The translations under genes were made by a program, and so were the position numbers. The notes beneath the pieces are model-generated. The model was not told the origin of the DNA. It saw only the letters and a list, made by a program, of their open reading frames with translations, and did no database searches. Positions 1 through 7,405 of a DNA stretch of 64,000 nucleotides are shown here, in pieces. Source of the stretch: JBDHWI01 sp964590135 (lineage in GTDB: Bacteria; Chloroflexota; Anaerolineae; J036; Brachytrichaceae); assembly GCA_964590135.1 (NCBI GenBank), contig CAZPVX010000009.1, positions 76,828-140,827 on the forward strand, in the 5' to 3' direction. Within the stretch, counting starts at the first letter, position 1; each line of letters starts with the position of its first letter.

Positions 1-811
1 CGATGCTGATGACGCTGCGCTTGCGCGCCAGCGCCTCATCTTCCTTGTAGAACTTCCAGAACAACTCCTGATAGCGCGCCAGCAGCGGTTCGCCGAGGCC
101 AAAGAGTTTGACCTCTTTCGCGCTGTCCTTGTCGGTGAGCAGACGTTCGAGATACATCATGCGCCGGCTTTCGGGTGCGCGCCAGGTGAGCAGGCGGAAA
201 TTGAGCCGGCTGAAATGATTCTGCGCCAGAAAAAGCGGAATGCTCGCGCCCAACAACAGCAGTGCAATCCATGGGCTGAAGGTGAACAGCAACACCACGA
301 ACGATGTCAGCGTGATGATGTTCTGCACCGCCATGAAGCCGCTATTCAGAATATCGAGCGCGCGCCGGTCAGCCTCGCGCCGCGCGTTCTCCAGCTTGTC
401 GTAGTACTCGGCATTCTCAAAGAAATGCAGATCGAGCGAGAGCGACTTGCGGATGATGGCCGAATTGATGGTGTGCGACAGCTTGGCATGCAGCACATGT
501 TCCAGCAGTGCGCGCGTCTGGTTCATCACGGCGCCAGTGGTGACGACAAAGAACTCCAGAAAGAGGAAGGGCAGCAGCGGTTGCACCGCCGTCCACACAT
601 CGACGGTTTGCACGTGGCCGATGGCCTGAACGACGCCATCGACGATGAGCTTGCCGGCCCATGCCTGCGTTGCCGGCAACACCGCACTCACCAACGTCAC
701 CGACGCCATGCCAATCGTGCTGGCCGGGTGCGCCTGCCAGATCAACACAAAGGCGTGGATGAGATTGCTGCCGGCGGACTGCAAATCAGGCCTCTTGATA
801 TTTAATTTCAA
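1..811 (-). CDS. ABC exporter, transmembrane domain (partial, cut by window edge)
   Basis: About 270 residues of a protein whose C-terminal part lies outside the window. It has long hydrophobic stretches (near residues 33-55, 75-95 and 145-175) separated by amphipathic helices, and a segment with EVKLFGLG followed by an RYQELF helix. These are typical of the type I ABC exporter membrane domain, where this helix runs out into the cytoplasm. The ATPase half would follow beyond position 1 and cannot be seen. I chose the TTG at 811 because a GAGG sits 7 bases upstream and no in-frame ATG or GTG precedes the hydrophobic region. The substrate cannot be predicted. It is divergent from the receiver gene at 1043. 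Confidence 0.8.
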   Translation of the reverse strand, partial: MKLNIKRPDLQSAGSNLIHAFVLIWQAHPASTIGMASVTLVSAVLPATQAWAGKLIVDGVVQAIGHVQTVDVWTAVQPLLPFLFLEFFVVTTGAVMNQTRALLEHVLHAKLSHTINSAIIRKSLSLDLHFFENAEYYDKLENARREADRRALDILNSGFMAVQNIITLTSFVVLLFTFSPWIALLLLGASIPLFLAQNHFSRLNFRLLTWRAPESRRMMYLERLLTDKDSAKEVKLFGLGEPLLARYQELFWKFYKEDEALARKRSVISI

Positions 812-1042
812 GCTAATTCCTCACTTTTCACTTGACACAGTTTGCATCTCCAGCATGCAATCGTAAGATCACCGACCTTGCCGGCGCATGTCATTGCAAC
901 CCAACACAGTGTCACGCCAGCGCGTCAAACCAACGGCTGATCGCCCTTGCGGGTTTCCGACGATGACCGATGCGCGCGCACTGTGAATACTGATCATCAC
1001 AAGAAAACGAGTGTCACAGCATGTGGCGCAGCGGGTATCAGC

Positions 1043-1432
1043 ATGATAGACATTTTGCTCGTCGATGATTACGCAGCAGTCAGAGCCGGCTTGAGGATGC
1101 GCTTGAGCCTCGAGCCAGATCTGCTGGTGGTGGGCGAAGCGCCAGATGGCTTGGATGCCATTCAACAGGCGCGCAACCTCTGCCCGCAGCTCATCATCAT
1201 GGATGCCGACATGCCGCATATGGATGGCATCTCCGCAGCAGCACAATTGAGAGCAGAATTCGTCAGCAGCGAGATCATCATTCTGACTGCCGAAGACACC
1301 AACCGCCTACAGGAAAAGGCAAAAGCTGCCGGCGTGGCAGCTGTCTTCCCTAAAAATGGCCGCATCGATCAGTTGATTTCCGCCATCCGCGCCATCATGT
1401 CAGGTCACCCCTCAAACATGGCTGTCGCATGA
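1043..1432 (+). CDS. Single-domain response regulator (receiver only)
   Basis: A 129-residue protein that is a complete CheY-like receiver and nothing else. The acidic pair D8/D9 follows the first strand (ILLVDD), the phospho-acceptor is D54 (IIMDADMP), the switch Thr is T82 and the conserved Lys is K104 (FPKNG). The fold is closest to receivers of the NarL/LuxR class, but the helix-turn-helix output domain is absent and the frame ends a few bases before a tRNA. Longer upstream starts are open but lack family similarity, so I start at the ATG where the receiver begins. No histidine kinase is adjacent, so the partner is unknown. Such proteins act by phosphoryl transfer or protein binding rather than DNA binding. 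Confidence 0.85.
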   Translation: MIDILLVDDYAAVRAGLRMRLSLEPDLLVVGEAPDGLDAIQQARNLCPQLIIMDADMPHMDGISAAAQLRAEFVSSEIIILTAEDTNRLQEKAKAAGVAAVFPKNGRIDQLISAIRAIMSGHPSNMAVA

Positions 1433-1434
1433 GG

Positions 1435-1507
1435 CGCCCCCGGCGAGACTCGAACTCACAACCTTAGCATTAGAAGTGCTTCGCTCTATCCATTGAGCTA
1501 CGGGGGC
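1435..1507 (-). tRNA. tRNA-Arg (anticodon TCT)
   Basis: The minus strand folds into a full cloverleaf: a 7-bp acceptor stem (GCCCCCG with CGGGGGC), D stem GCTC/GAGC, anticodon loop CTTCTAA with anticodon TCT, a 5-base variable loop, and T arm GTGAG-TTCGAGT-CTCGC. The outermost anticodon-stem pair is an A-A mismatch. CCA is not encoded. The 5' base of the tRNA is the same base as the last base of the TAG stop codon of the upstream gene at 1507-1923, so the tRNA is probably excised from a longer transcript. Confidence 0.95.
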
Positions 1508-1923
1508 TATTCTGACACGGCGCGAATGCCATTATAAACAACGCGACTGCCAAACTGCCTCAGAATTTCTTCCGGCTTGCGATTGATGCGCGCCGCCAAA
1601 TCGGCTGCGCTGAGCGGTTGATTGTTGTTCAGCAGGAAGATGCGAAACACCGCTTCAGACACCGGCGTCTTCGGACCGATGAAATCGGGGTCGCCGGCGC
1701 GCGTTTCACGAATGAACTGCACCGCCTTCGTCACGCGCTGAACCTCGCCGGTCTGCTCGTCCACCACGTCCAACGGCTCATCCAATGGCTCATCGGCCAA
1801 TTGCTCCAACTGCTCTGGCGTCAGGCACTTGTTGATCAACACGTTGACATCCTGGCCATTTTTCTCAAACCAGGCGTAATCAATGTGAAAGTGGGTATTC
1901 TCTGTCGGTCGAAAAAACTTCAT
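1507..1923 (-). CDS. Hypothetical protein, C-terminal winged-helix-like segment
   Basis: A 138-residue soluble protein that I cannot assign to a family. The middle is acidic with a repeated DEPLDEPLD stretch. The last 55 residues (from TPVSEAVF) alternate helices and end in a short hairpin, resembling a small winged helix of the kind repeated in the larger upstream protein. It starts 32 bases after the stop of the 1956-3506 gene on the same strand, so the two are likely co-transcribed and functionally linked. The stop codon overlaps the tRNA-Arg by one base. No catalytic motif is visible. Confidence 0.75.
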   Translation of the reverse strand: MKFFRPTENTHFHIDYAWFEKNGQDVNVLINKCLTPEQLEQLADEPLDEPLDVVDEQTGEVQRVTKAVQFIRETRAGDPDFIGPKTPVSEAVFRIFLLNNNQPLSAADLAARINRKPEEILRQFGSRVVYNGIRAVSE

Positions 1924-1955
1924 AGCGTTGCTCTATCCCATTGCCAGACGCGCGC

Positions 1956-3506
1956 TCAATGATCACCCAGATGCCAATAGTTGTCGCCCACCTGCACATA
2001 TGCGCCGCTCGCCACAAGCGCGCTGAACACATCGCGCGGGGCAGCGCGCACGATCACATTGACCACTGCATACAGCGTGCGCGCATGAACGTTGCCCTGC
2101 GGGCTGAGTTTTGCAATTTCAGGAAATGCCTCGCGCACAGCGTACGCCACGTCGCGTGATCGCTCGTGCAGCCCATCGAAGGCGCGCGGGTCATCCACGA
2201 ATACCGACTGCAAGTCATCCACGTTGCCGGAGACTGCGCGTTGCGCCGTCTCCAAGTGCAGCCGGCCGTCGCGCACCGTTGCCACACGCACCCACTCGCG
2301 GCGCGGTTTGTGGCGGTGGAAATCAATCGTCCAATACCCCTCGCTGCGCGTTAACTCGATCTGGCTGCCAGGTTGAATGTCGGGCGAGCGGAACCAATCG
2401 CCCAGACCCCACAGATAGCGACCATCACGCACCAGCCATACGGTGACCTCTTTGCCGCCGGCGCGATCTTTCAGACGAATTGGGATGCGCGGCTTGCTGA
2501 ATTCTGGCAGCACAGCGGCGACTTTGCGCGACCAACCGAGTGTGCCGGCGCGCTTGTGCGGAAAGATCAGCGTGAATGACGCCTGGTCTGCCGGCTCTAT
2601 CGGCGCAGCGTCAAATTCCAACTCATCATCCAACTCGCGCGCCAGCGCTTCCAGATCATCGCCAAGCGTGACATTGCCCTGAAAGCGTGCTGCCTTCAAA
2701 GCTGCCGGCATCTCGCGCACTTCGGCTGGCTCAAGGCGGCGCAGGAACCACGCCGGCGCATCACCCAGGCTCACTTCATCGAAGCGCGCATCACTGGCAA
2801 GCGCCGCATTGAGCGAGGCTTCCTGCACGTTGCCGGCCACATCCGGCGGCAAACCCAAATCGCGCAGAATCACGTCGGTGGTAAGCGGCCCTCCGCCGGC
2901 AACATCCAGCACGGCCTCGGCGAGGTTGAGATGGCCGACGTTCACGTCTGCCATCATGGCGCGCAGGAACCATTCTTCACCTACGCGGATGAATTCGCTG
3001 TTCTGCTCCAGCGCAGCGTTGACCGCCTGTGAGACAGGCTCGCCATATTGCGCATATAACTCTTCGGGCGTGGCGATGCGCCCATCGTCCATCAACGTGG
3101 TGGGATCCTGCTCGTTCAGGATGTGATGGCGGTTGAAGTTGGCAGCAAATTCGCGCTTGAAGCCGCCATTCATCTCCACTTCAATCACATCGAAATCACC
3201 GATGTCGGGATTGGTGCCTTTGCGCACGCCGGCGACGCGACCGGTGGCGAACTTCAGCGCAGGAAAGACGATGTCTTCGCCGGCGGTGTAGTTCTTCTTG
3301 GGTTGATAAAACTTATCGCTGGTGTATTGCCGGCGCAGCGCTGCATTCTCCTGCTCGATGCGATGGCGCATCACTGCCTGCGTCAACTCTGCAAGTCGTT
3401 TGGGGCTGCCGGCTTCCAGCACAAGACCGTAAAGAAACTCAGCATCATCCTGCGTCAATGCAAACGAGGACCAGTAATCTGAGGATTGTGTTTGGCGATG
3501 TATCAC
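1956..3506 (-). CDS. Conserved hypothetical protein with repeated winged-helix-like units
   Basis: A 516-residue cytoplasmic protein with no signal peptide or membrane segment. At least three segments (around residues 150-200, 200-250 and 460-516) share a pattern: a helical stretch, then an aromatic-Val-Gly turn and a Trp-Leu ending (for example FIRVGEEWFL and YVQVGDNYWHL). This is what a degenerate HARE-HTH or winged-helix repeat would look like. The region around residues 330-440 is beta-rich. The start is a GTG with only a weak ribosome-binding site. It is followed by the smaller relative at 1507-1923. A role in nucleic-acid handling is a guess from the repeats only. Confidence 0.75.
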   Translation of the reverse strand: MIHRQTQSSDYWSSFALTQDDAEFLYGLVLEAGSPKRLAELTQAVMRHRIEQENAALRRQYTSDKFYQPKKNYTAGEDIVFPALKFATGRVAGVRKGTNPDIGDFDVIEVEMNGGFKREFAANFNRHHILNEQDPTTLMDDGRIATPEELYAQYGEPVSQAVNAALEQNSEFIRVGEEWFLRAMMADVNVGHLNLAEAVLDVAGGGPLTTDVILRDLGLPPDVAGNVQEASLNAALASDARFDEVSLGDAPAWFLRRLEPAEVREMPAALKAARFQGNVTLGDDLEALARELDDELEFDAAPIEPADQASFTLIFPHKRAGTLGWSRKVAAVLPEFSKPRIPIRLKDRAGGKEVTVWLVRDGRYLWGLGDWFRSPDIQPGSQIELTRSEGYWTIDFHRHKPRREWVRVATVRDGRLHLETAQRAVSGNVDDLQSVFVDDPRAFDGLHERSRDVAYAVREAFPEIAKLSPQGNVHARTLYAVVNVIVRAAPRDVFSALVASGAYVQVGDNYWHLGDH

Positions 3507-3532
3507 GCGAAAGAGGCCTTCTTCTCAAGAAT

Positions 3533-3611
3533 AAGCGGTCGGGATTATACCCGACCGCTTTACCTTAAATCGCGCGTTGCAAAAGGCGATGGCGCACTTT
3601 GAAAGTGCGCC
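3533..3611 (-). terminator. Two consecutive hairpins ending the polysaccharide gene pair
   Basis: Two strong inverted repeats fill the gap after the gene ending at 3627. The first met by minus-strand transcription is GGCGCACTTT/AAAGTGCGCC around one central base (3591-3611), with a short T run about eight bases on. The second is an 11-bp stem AAGCGGTCGGG/CCCGACCGCTT with a 6-base loop (3533-3560). Together they make a plausible double terminator and insulate the next gene. Confidence 0.7.
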
Positions 3612-3626
3612 ACAAATCATTCCAGA

Positions 3627-4244
3627 CTACTTCGCATCGATCATCACTACGCCGATCAGATTGGCGTGCGCGCGGGTGAGGATGTCGCGCGCGCGTTCGG
3701 CGCTGTCGCGGCGGGTCTTGCCGGCGCTCACCACCAGCAATGCGCCATCGACCTTCGAGGCCAGCACGGCGGCGTCGCTGAATTGGGTCAGCGGCGACGC
3801 AGCAAACAACACCACATCAGCCATACCGGCGAGCCGCGCAATCACCTGATTCATGCGCTGCGAGCTGAGTGCGTCGGACGCGCTGGGAATCGTCGGGCCG
3901 GCGGTCATCACGCGCAAGCCATCGACACCGCTGGCGTTCAACTCCGGCTCGCCATCTTCTTCGTTGAGCAGATCAACCAGGCCGGCTTCGTTGCCCATGC
4001 CAAAAGCCTTGTGCAGCGCCGGCTGGCGCAGATTGGCATCCACCACGATCACCTTGCGCTCGCTCTGCGCCATCGACACCGCAAGGTTGGCGATGGTTGT
4101 AGCGGCGTCCGTGCCGGCGTCCGGCGTAATAACCACCAGCGTCTTTAGCGGCTTATCGAGCGCGGCAAAGAACAGGTTGCTGCGCAGTGTGCGATAGGCC
4201 TCTGCGGCTGGAGAAGTTGGGGCGTTCAATGTGACGAGGTTCAT
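3627..4244 (-). CDS. CpsD/CapB-like BY-kinase homologue with degenerate ATP site
   Basis: A 205-residue protein with the overall plan of bacterial tyrosine kinases that partner Wzz-type membrane proteins in exopolysaccharide export. The family hallmark AEAYRTLRSNL lies near the N terminus, followed by the P-loop strand. The P-loop reads AGTDAATT where the family has GEGKST: the second Gly and the invariant Lys are gone. The Walker A' Asp pair reads VDAN and the Walker B Asp has become Ala (VLFAASP). No tyrosine cluster ends the protein. It is probably a non-catalytic partner of the membrane protein encoded just upstream. I start at the ATG at 4244, five bases from the previous stop, because the family homology begins there; a TTG at 4271 would overlap the neighbour. 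Confidence 0.8.
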   Translation of the reverse strand: MNLVTLNAPTSPAAEAYRTLRSNLFFAALDKPLKTLVVITPDAGTDAATTIANLAVSMAQSERKVIVVDANLRQPALHKAFGMGNEAGLVDLLNEEDGEPELNASGVDGLRVMTAGPTIPSASDALSSQRMNQVIARLAGMADVVLFAASPLTQFSDAAVLASKVDGALLVVSAGKTRRDSAERARDILTRAHANLIGVVMIDAK

Positions 4245-4248
4245 GTTG

Positions 4249-4899
4249 TCATTCGGTGGGAATGGTGCCAACCAGCGGCAGGTTCAACTTGCGCTCCACA
4301 TCGCCGGCGTTGCGGATGAACGACGCCTGCCGCCATTCCAGCAGCGCAATCACCAGCACGCCGGCCAGCGCGCCCAGCACGAGGCCGGCGGCGGTGTTCA
4401 CGCCGGTGCGCGGTGAGTCTTGTGAATAGCGCGGATCATCGCCCATGATCGCGTCCACGCGATCTTCGCGGCGCTGCTTGGCGTTGTCGTTGTTGCGAAA
4501 TTCGACGAACAGCTGCGCCCACTCGCGCGCGATGCGATTGGCAGTTTCACCATCGTAATCGCGCACTTCGATCTGAATGCCAAAAGTGGCGGCGTCATCC
4601 GCCATGCGCGTCTGGCCGAAGATGTAGCTGGGCAAATAGTCGAGGCTGAGACGCTGGCCCACTTCAGCGGCATTGCGCTCGGTGTGGATGATGCTGATGT
4701 ACGACGACAGCAGCGTCTTGGCTGATTGTGTGAGGCCGAAGTCGGTGCGCGCTGGCTGAATCGTCAGCTTCATGCTCGACTTGTAGATGGGCGTTTGCAG
4801 CCGGCTGAAGGCGAACGCGCTGGCTGCTGCGATAAGCGCCACCAGCACCACGATCCACCAGCGACGCCTGGCGATGTCCAGAAATTCTTGCAGGTTCAT
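4249..4899 (-). CDS. Wzz/chain-length determinant family protein (polysaccharide co-polymerase)
   Basis: A 216-residue protein beginning with the family signature MNLQEFLDIARRRWW followed directly by a transmembrane helix. A central extracellular region comes next, and a second transmembrane helix lies near residues 168-190 (NTAAGLVLGALAGVLV) ahead of a short cytoplasmic tail ending in PLVGTIPTE. That tail normally contacts the CpsD-type kinase, which is the next gene. The extracellular part is short compared with proteobacterial Wzz proteins. A TACAAT hexamer at 4918-4923 (minus strand) could be its -10 element. It likely sets chain length or gates export of a surface polysaccharide, although no polymerase or flippase is adjacent. 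Confidence 0.85.
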   Translation of the reverse strand: MNLQEFLDIARRRWWIVVLVALIAAASAFAFSRLQTPIYKSSMKLTIQPARTDFGLTQSAKTLLSSYISIIHTERNAAEVGQRLSLDYLPSYIFGQTRMADDAATFGIQIEVRDYDGETANRIAREWAQLFVEFRNNDNAKQRREDRVDAIMGDDPRYSQDSPRTGVNTAAGLVLGALAGVLVIALLEWRQASFIRNAGDVERKLNLPLVGTIPTE

Positions 4900-4977
4900 G
4901 AGTGCGACGTGATGGCTATTGTAAAGGACGCCACTTTGCCGCCTCTACGCGCACAATGCGTTTGCCGTTTTTCACTC

Positions 4978-5005
4978 GTAGGACAAGCGACCGCGCGCGT
5001 CCTAC
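4978..5005 (-). terminator. Hairpin overlapping the pgl stop codon
   Basis: GTAGGAC and GTCCTAC are separated by 14 bases containing an inner GCG/CGC pairing, and the stem includes the pgl stop. No T tract follows on the minus strand, so it may be an inefficient terminator or a 3'-end stabilising hairpin rather than a classical intrinsic terminator. Confidence 0.4.
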
Positions 5006-5889
5006 AACGCGCGGCGGTAGATGAATTCCTCGGCTGGATAGCCGGGGCCGGCGGCAACTTCGGCAGCGGCAGCGGCGTCGACCATCCACAGCAGCTTGCC
5101 GTGCGGCATGACGCCCTGCGATGGCAGCGTATCGAACTGCAGATCGCCAATCAATACGCGGCGCAACGTGCCGGCCTTCCCCGCCCCGCTCACCAGAAAG
5201 ATCACCGTGTCGGCGCTGTTGATGAGCGGATAGGTGAATGTGATGCGCTGCATGTTTACCTTCGGCACGAAATGCGACACAACGAGGCGATCCTGCTCCT
5301 GCAGCGCTGCGCTATGTGGGAACAGTGAAGCCGTATGGCCGTCATCACCCATGCCGAGCAGGATCAGATCGAAGCGCGGTCTGATTGGCGCCCCCGGCGC
5401 ATGATCTGGGTGTGCGTATGCAAGGGGAGCCTGTCCTGAGCCTGTCGGCAGGGCGGCTGCATCGACGCCGGCGATCTCCCGCAACATCTCGGCCTCATAC
5501 GCTGTCGCCGCCGGCGCCGCACCCAGTTCTGTCCTCACGCGATGCACATTCTCCTGCGGGATCGGCACCTTGCTGAGAAGCGCGTCATGCGCCAGCTTGT
5601 AGTTGCTGTCCTTGTCATCTGCCGGCACATCGCGCTCGTCGCTCCACCACACATGCACGCGCTCCCAAAACACCTGCCGCGCAAACGCTTCGGTCGCCAG
5701 CAACTCGAACAGCGCCTTTGGCGTGCTACCGCCGCTCAGCGCGATGTGCGCCACACCCTGACGCTCAATGGCCTTGCCCGCCCAAAACACGAAGCCCCTG
5801 GCTGCGAGCTGCATCAGCGCTGCCGGCGTCGGCTCGACCTGCAGACAATACGTGCTGTCGTCGTTGAGGACGATTACGAAAGGTGGCAT
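5002..5889 (-). CDS. pgl: 6-phosphogluconolactonase
   Basis: A 295-residue protein of the DevB/Pgl family that hydrolyses 6-phosphogluconolactone in the oxidative pentose-phosphate pathway. Visible family motifs are ALSGGSTP near residue 51, WSDERDVP near residue 83 and LLGMGDDGHTASLFP near residue 183. The protein is longer than usual because a segment around residues 148-165 (LPTGSGQAPLA and flanks) is encoded by a dispersed repeat inserted in frame at about 5423-5452. It sits 15 bases downstream of zwf on the same strand and is the last gene of the sugar-phosphate operon. Confidence 0.93.
   Translation of the reverse strand: MPPFVIVLNDDSTYCLQVEPTPAALMQLAARGFVFWAGKAIERQGVAHIALSGGSTPKALFELLATEAFARQVFWERVHVWWSDERDVPADDKDSNYKLAHDALLSKVPIPQENVHRVRTELGAAPAATAYEAEMLREIAGVDAAALPTGSGQAPLAYAHPDHAPGAPIRPRFDLILLGMGDDGHTASLFPHSAALQEQDRLVVSHFVPKVNMQRITFTYPLINSADTVIFLVSGAGKAGTLRRVLIGDLQFDTLPSQGVMPHGKLLWMVDAAAAAEVAAGPGYPAEEFIYRRAL
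5423..5452. repeat. Dispersed short repeat inside pgl
   Basis: The sequence contains two GCCTGTC units 11 bases apart (GCCTGTCCTGAGCCTGTC). It resembles the short element, often seen as CAGGCTCAGGACAGGCT on the other strand, that is scattered through many bacterial genomes, including Chloroflexota. Here it is read in frame as part of Pgl. Only one copy is present in the window, so identification as a dispersed repeat rests on memory of other genomes. Confidence 0.5.
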
Positions 5890-5904
5890 TTGAATGTTGA
5901 TCGG

Positions 5905-7401
5905 CTAGAGATTGCGCCAGCGTTTGCCATCGGCAGCGATGAAGTCATCAGCTTCCTTCGGCCCCCACGTGCCGGCGCGATATTGCTCGATGAACGAGCC
6001 GTGCCCGCCTTCCCACTGCGCAGCAATGGGGGTGATGAGAGACCACGACGCCTCCACTTCATCGCTGCGCGTGAAGAGTGTGCTGTCACCGAGCATCGCA
6101 TCGAGGATCAGGCGCTCGTAAGCATCCGGCGCCGACGCCTTGAACGACGAACTGTAGCTGAAATGCATCACCACCGGTTGCACGTTCCCACCAGTGCCGG
6201 GTTGCTTCGCGCCAAAACGCAGCGAGATGCCCTCATCCGGTTGGATGTTCAGCACGAGCAGGTTCGGCTCGATGGCCGGCTGCGTTGAATCGCTGAACAG
6301 CAGCAGCGGCGGCATCCTGAATTGAATCGCGATCTCGGTGACGCGCTTCGGCATGCGCTTGCCGCTGCGCACATAGAACGGCACGCCGGCCCAGCGCCAA
6401 TTCTCGATCAGCAGTTTCATCGCCAGATAAGTCTCAGTGGTCGAATCTGGCGCGACCCCTTCTTCCTGCGTGTAACCCGGCACCAGTTGCCCGTCTATCT
6501 TGCCTGGCCCATATTGCCCACGCACGGTGCCATCACCGTTGGCGGTGTCTATGCGCAGCGCCTTCAACACCTTCACCTTTTCATTGCGCACCGAGTCGGC
6601 GCTGAACTCCGCCGGCGGCTCCATCGCCGTCAGCGCAACGAGTTGCAGCATGTGGTTCTGCATGATGTCACGGATGACGCCGGCGCTCTCGTAGTACGAG
6701 CCGCGATTGCCGATGCCGAGGCTCTCGGCCACTGTAATCTGCACGTGGTCAACGTAGCGGCGATCCCAGATCGGCTCGAAGATGCCATTTGCAAAACGAA
6801 AGACGAGAATATTCTGCACCGTCTCCTTGCCGAGATAGTGATCGATGCGATAGATCTGATCCTCGCGGAACCAGCGATGCACATGCTCGTTCAAGTCGCG
6901 CGCGCTTTGCAGGTCGTGTCCGAAGGGCTTTTCGATGATCACGCGCGACCAGGCGCCATTGTTGCCGCCCGAGTCGATGCACATCGTCTCGCCGACATTC
7001 TGGATGATGTGCGGATACACCTCCGGCGGCGTGGCGAGGTAGAACAAGCGATTGCCGCCGCTGCTGTGCGCCTTCTCGATGGCGTCGAGCCGTTGACATA
7101 GCGTCTCGTAATCCGCCGGCGTGCTGTATTCGCCCTGCTGGTAGTGCAGACTGCGCCCGAATTTCTCCCACACCTTCTCATCGATGGGTCTGGTGCGCGA
7201 ATGCTCCTCCACTGCCGCGCGCATCTCGGCTCGGAATGATTCGTTCGTCTTCGGCTTGCGCGCAAAACCAATCATCGCGAACTCATCCGGCAACATGCCG
7301 TCGCACATCAGGTTGTAGAGCGCAGGGATGAGCTTTCGGTTGGTCAGGTCGCCGGATGCGCCGAAGATGACCATGATGCAAGGCTGGGTTTTTTTGGACA
7401 T
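5905..7401 (-). CDS. zwf: Glucose-6-phosphate 1-dehydrogenase
   Basis: A 498-residue protein of normal length for the family. It oxidises glucose-6-phosphate to 6-phosphogluconolactone and produces NAD(P)H. The Rossmann motif GASGDLTNRKL starts at residue 14, and the substrate and catalytic motif RIDHYLGKE lies near residue 175 with the catalytic His nearby. The C-terminal half is the usual alpha+beta domain. The gene starts four bases after the gnd stop, so translation is likely coupled. No strong ribosome-binding site precedes it. Confidence 0.96.
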   Translation of the reverse strand: MSKKTQPCIMVIFGASGDLTNRKLIPALYNLMCDGMLPDEFAMIGFARKPKTNESFRAEMRAAVEEHSRTRPIDEKVWEKFGRSLHYQQGEYSTPADYETLCQRLDAIEKAHSSGGNRLFYLATPPEVYPHIIQNVGETMCIDSGGNNGAWSRVIIEKPFGHDLQSARDLNEHVHRWFREDQIYRIDHYLGKETVQNILVFRFANGIFEPIWDRRYVDHVQITVAESLGIGNRGSYYESAGVIRDIMQNHMLQLVALTAMEPPAEFSADSVRNEKVKVLKALRIDTANGDGTVRGQYGPGKIDGQLVPGYTQEEGVAPDSTTETYLAMKLLIENWRWAGVPFYVRSGKRMPKRVTEIAIQFRMPPLLLFSDSTQPAIEPNLLVLNIQPDEGISLRFGAKQPGTGGNVQPVVMHFSYSSSFKASAPDAYERLILDAMLGDSTLFTRSDEVEASWSLITPIAAQWEGGHGSFIEQYRAGTWGPKEADDFIAADGKRWRNL

Positions 7402-7405
7402 GAGC

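Noticed and set aside
832..861. TTGACA at 832-837 as a promoter for the receiver gene
   Set aside because: The only -10-like hexamer at suitable spacing (TGCAAT, 18 bases) matches poorly, and TAAGAT is 26 bases away.
869..1246. Minus-strand open frame of 125 codons opposite the receiver gene
   Set aside because: The composition is unlike a protein and it is fully covered by a clear receiver domain on the other strand.
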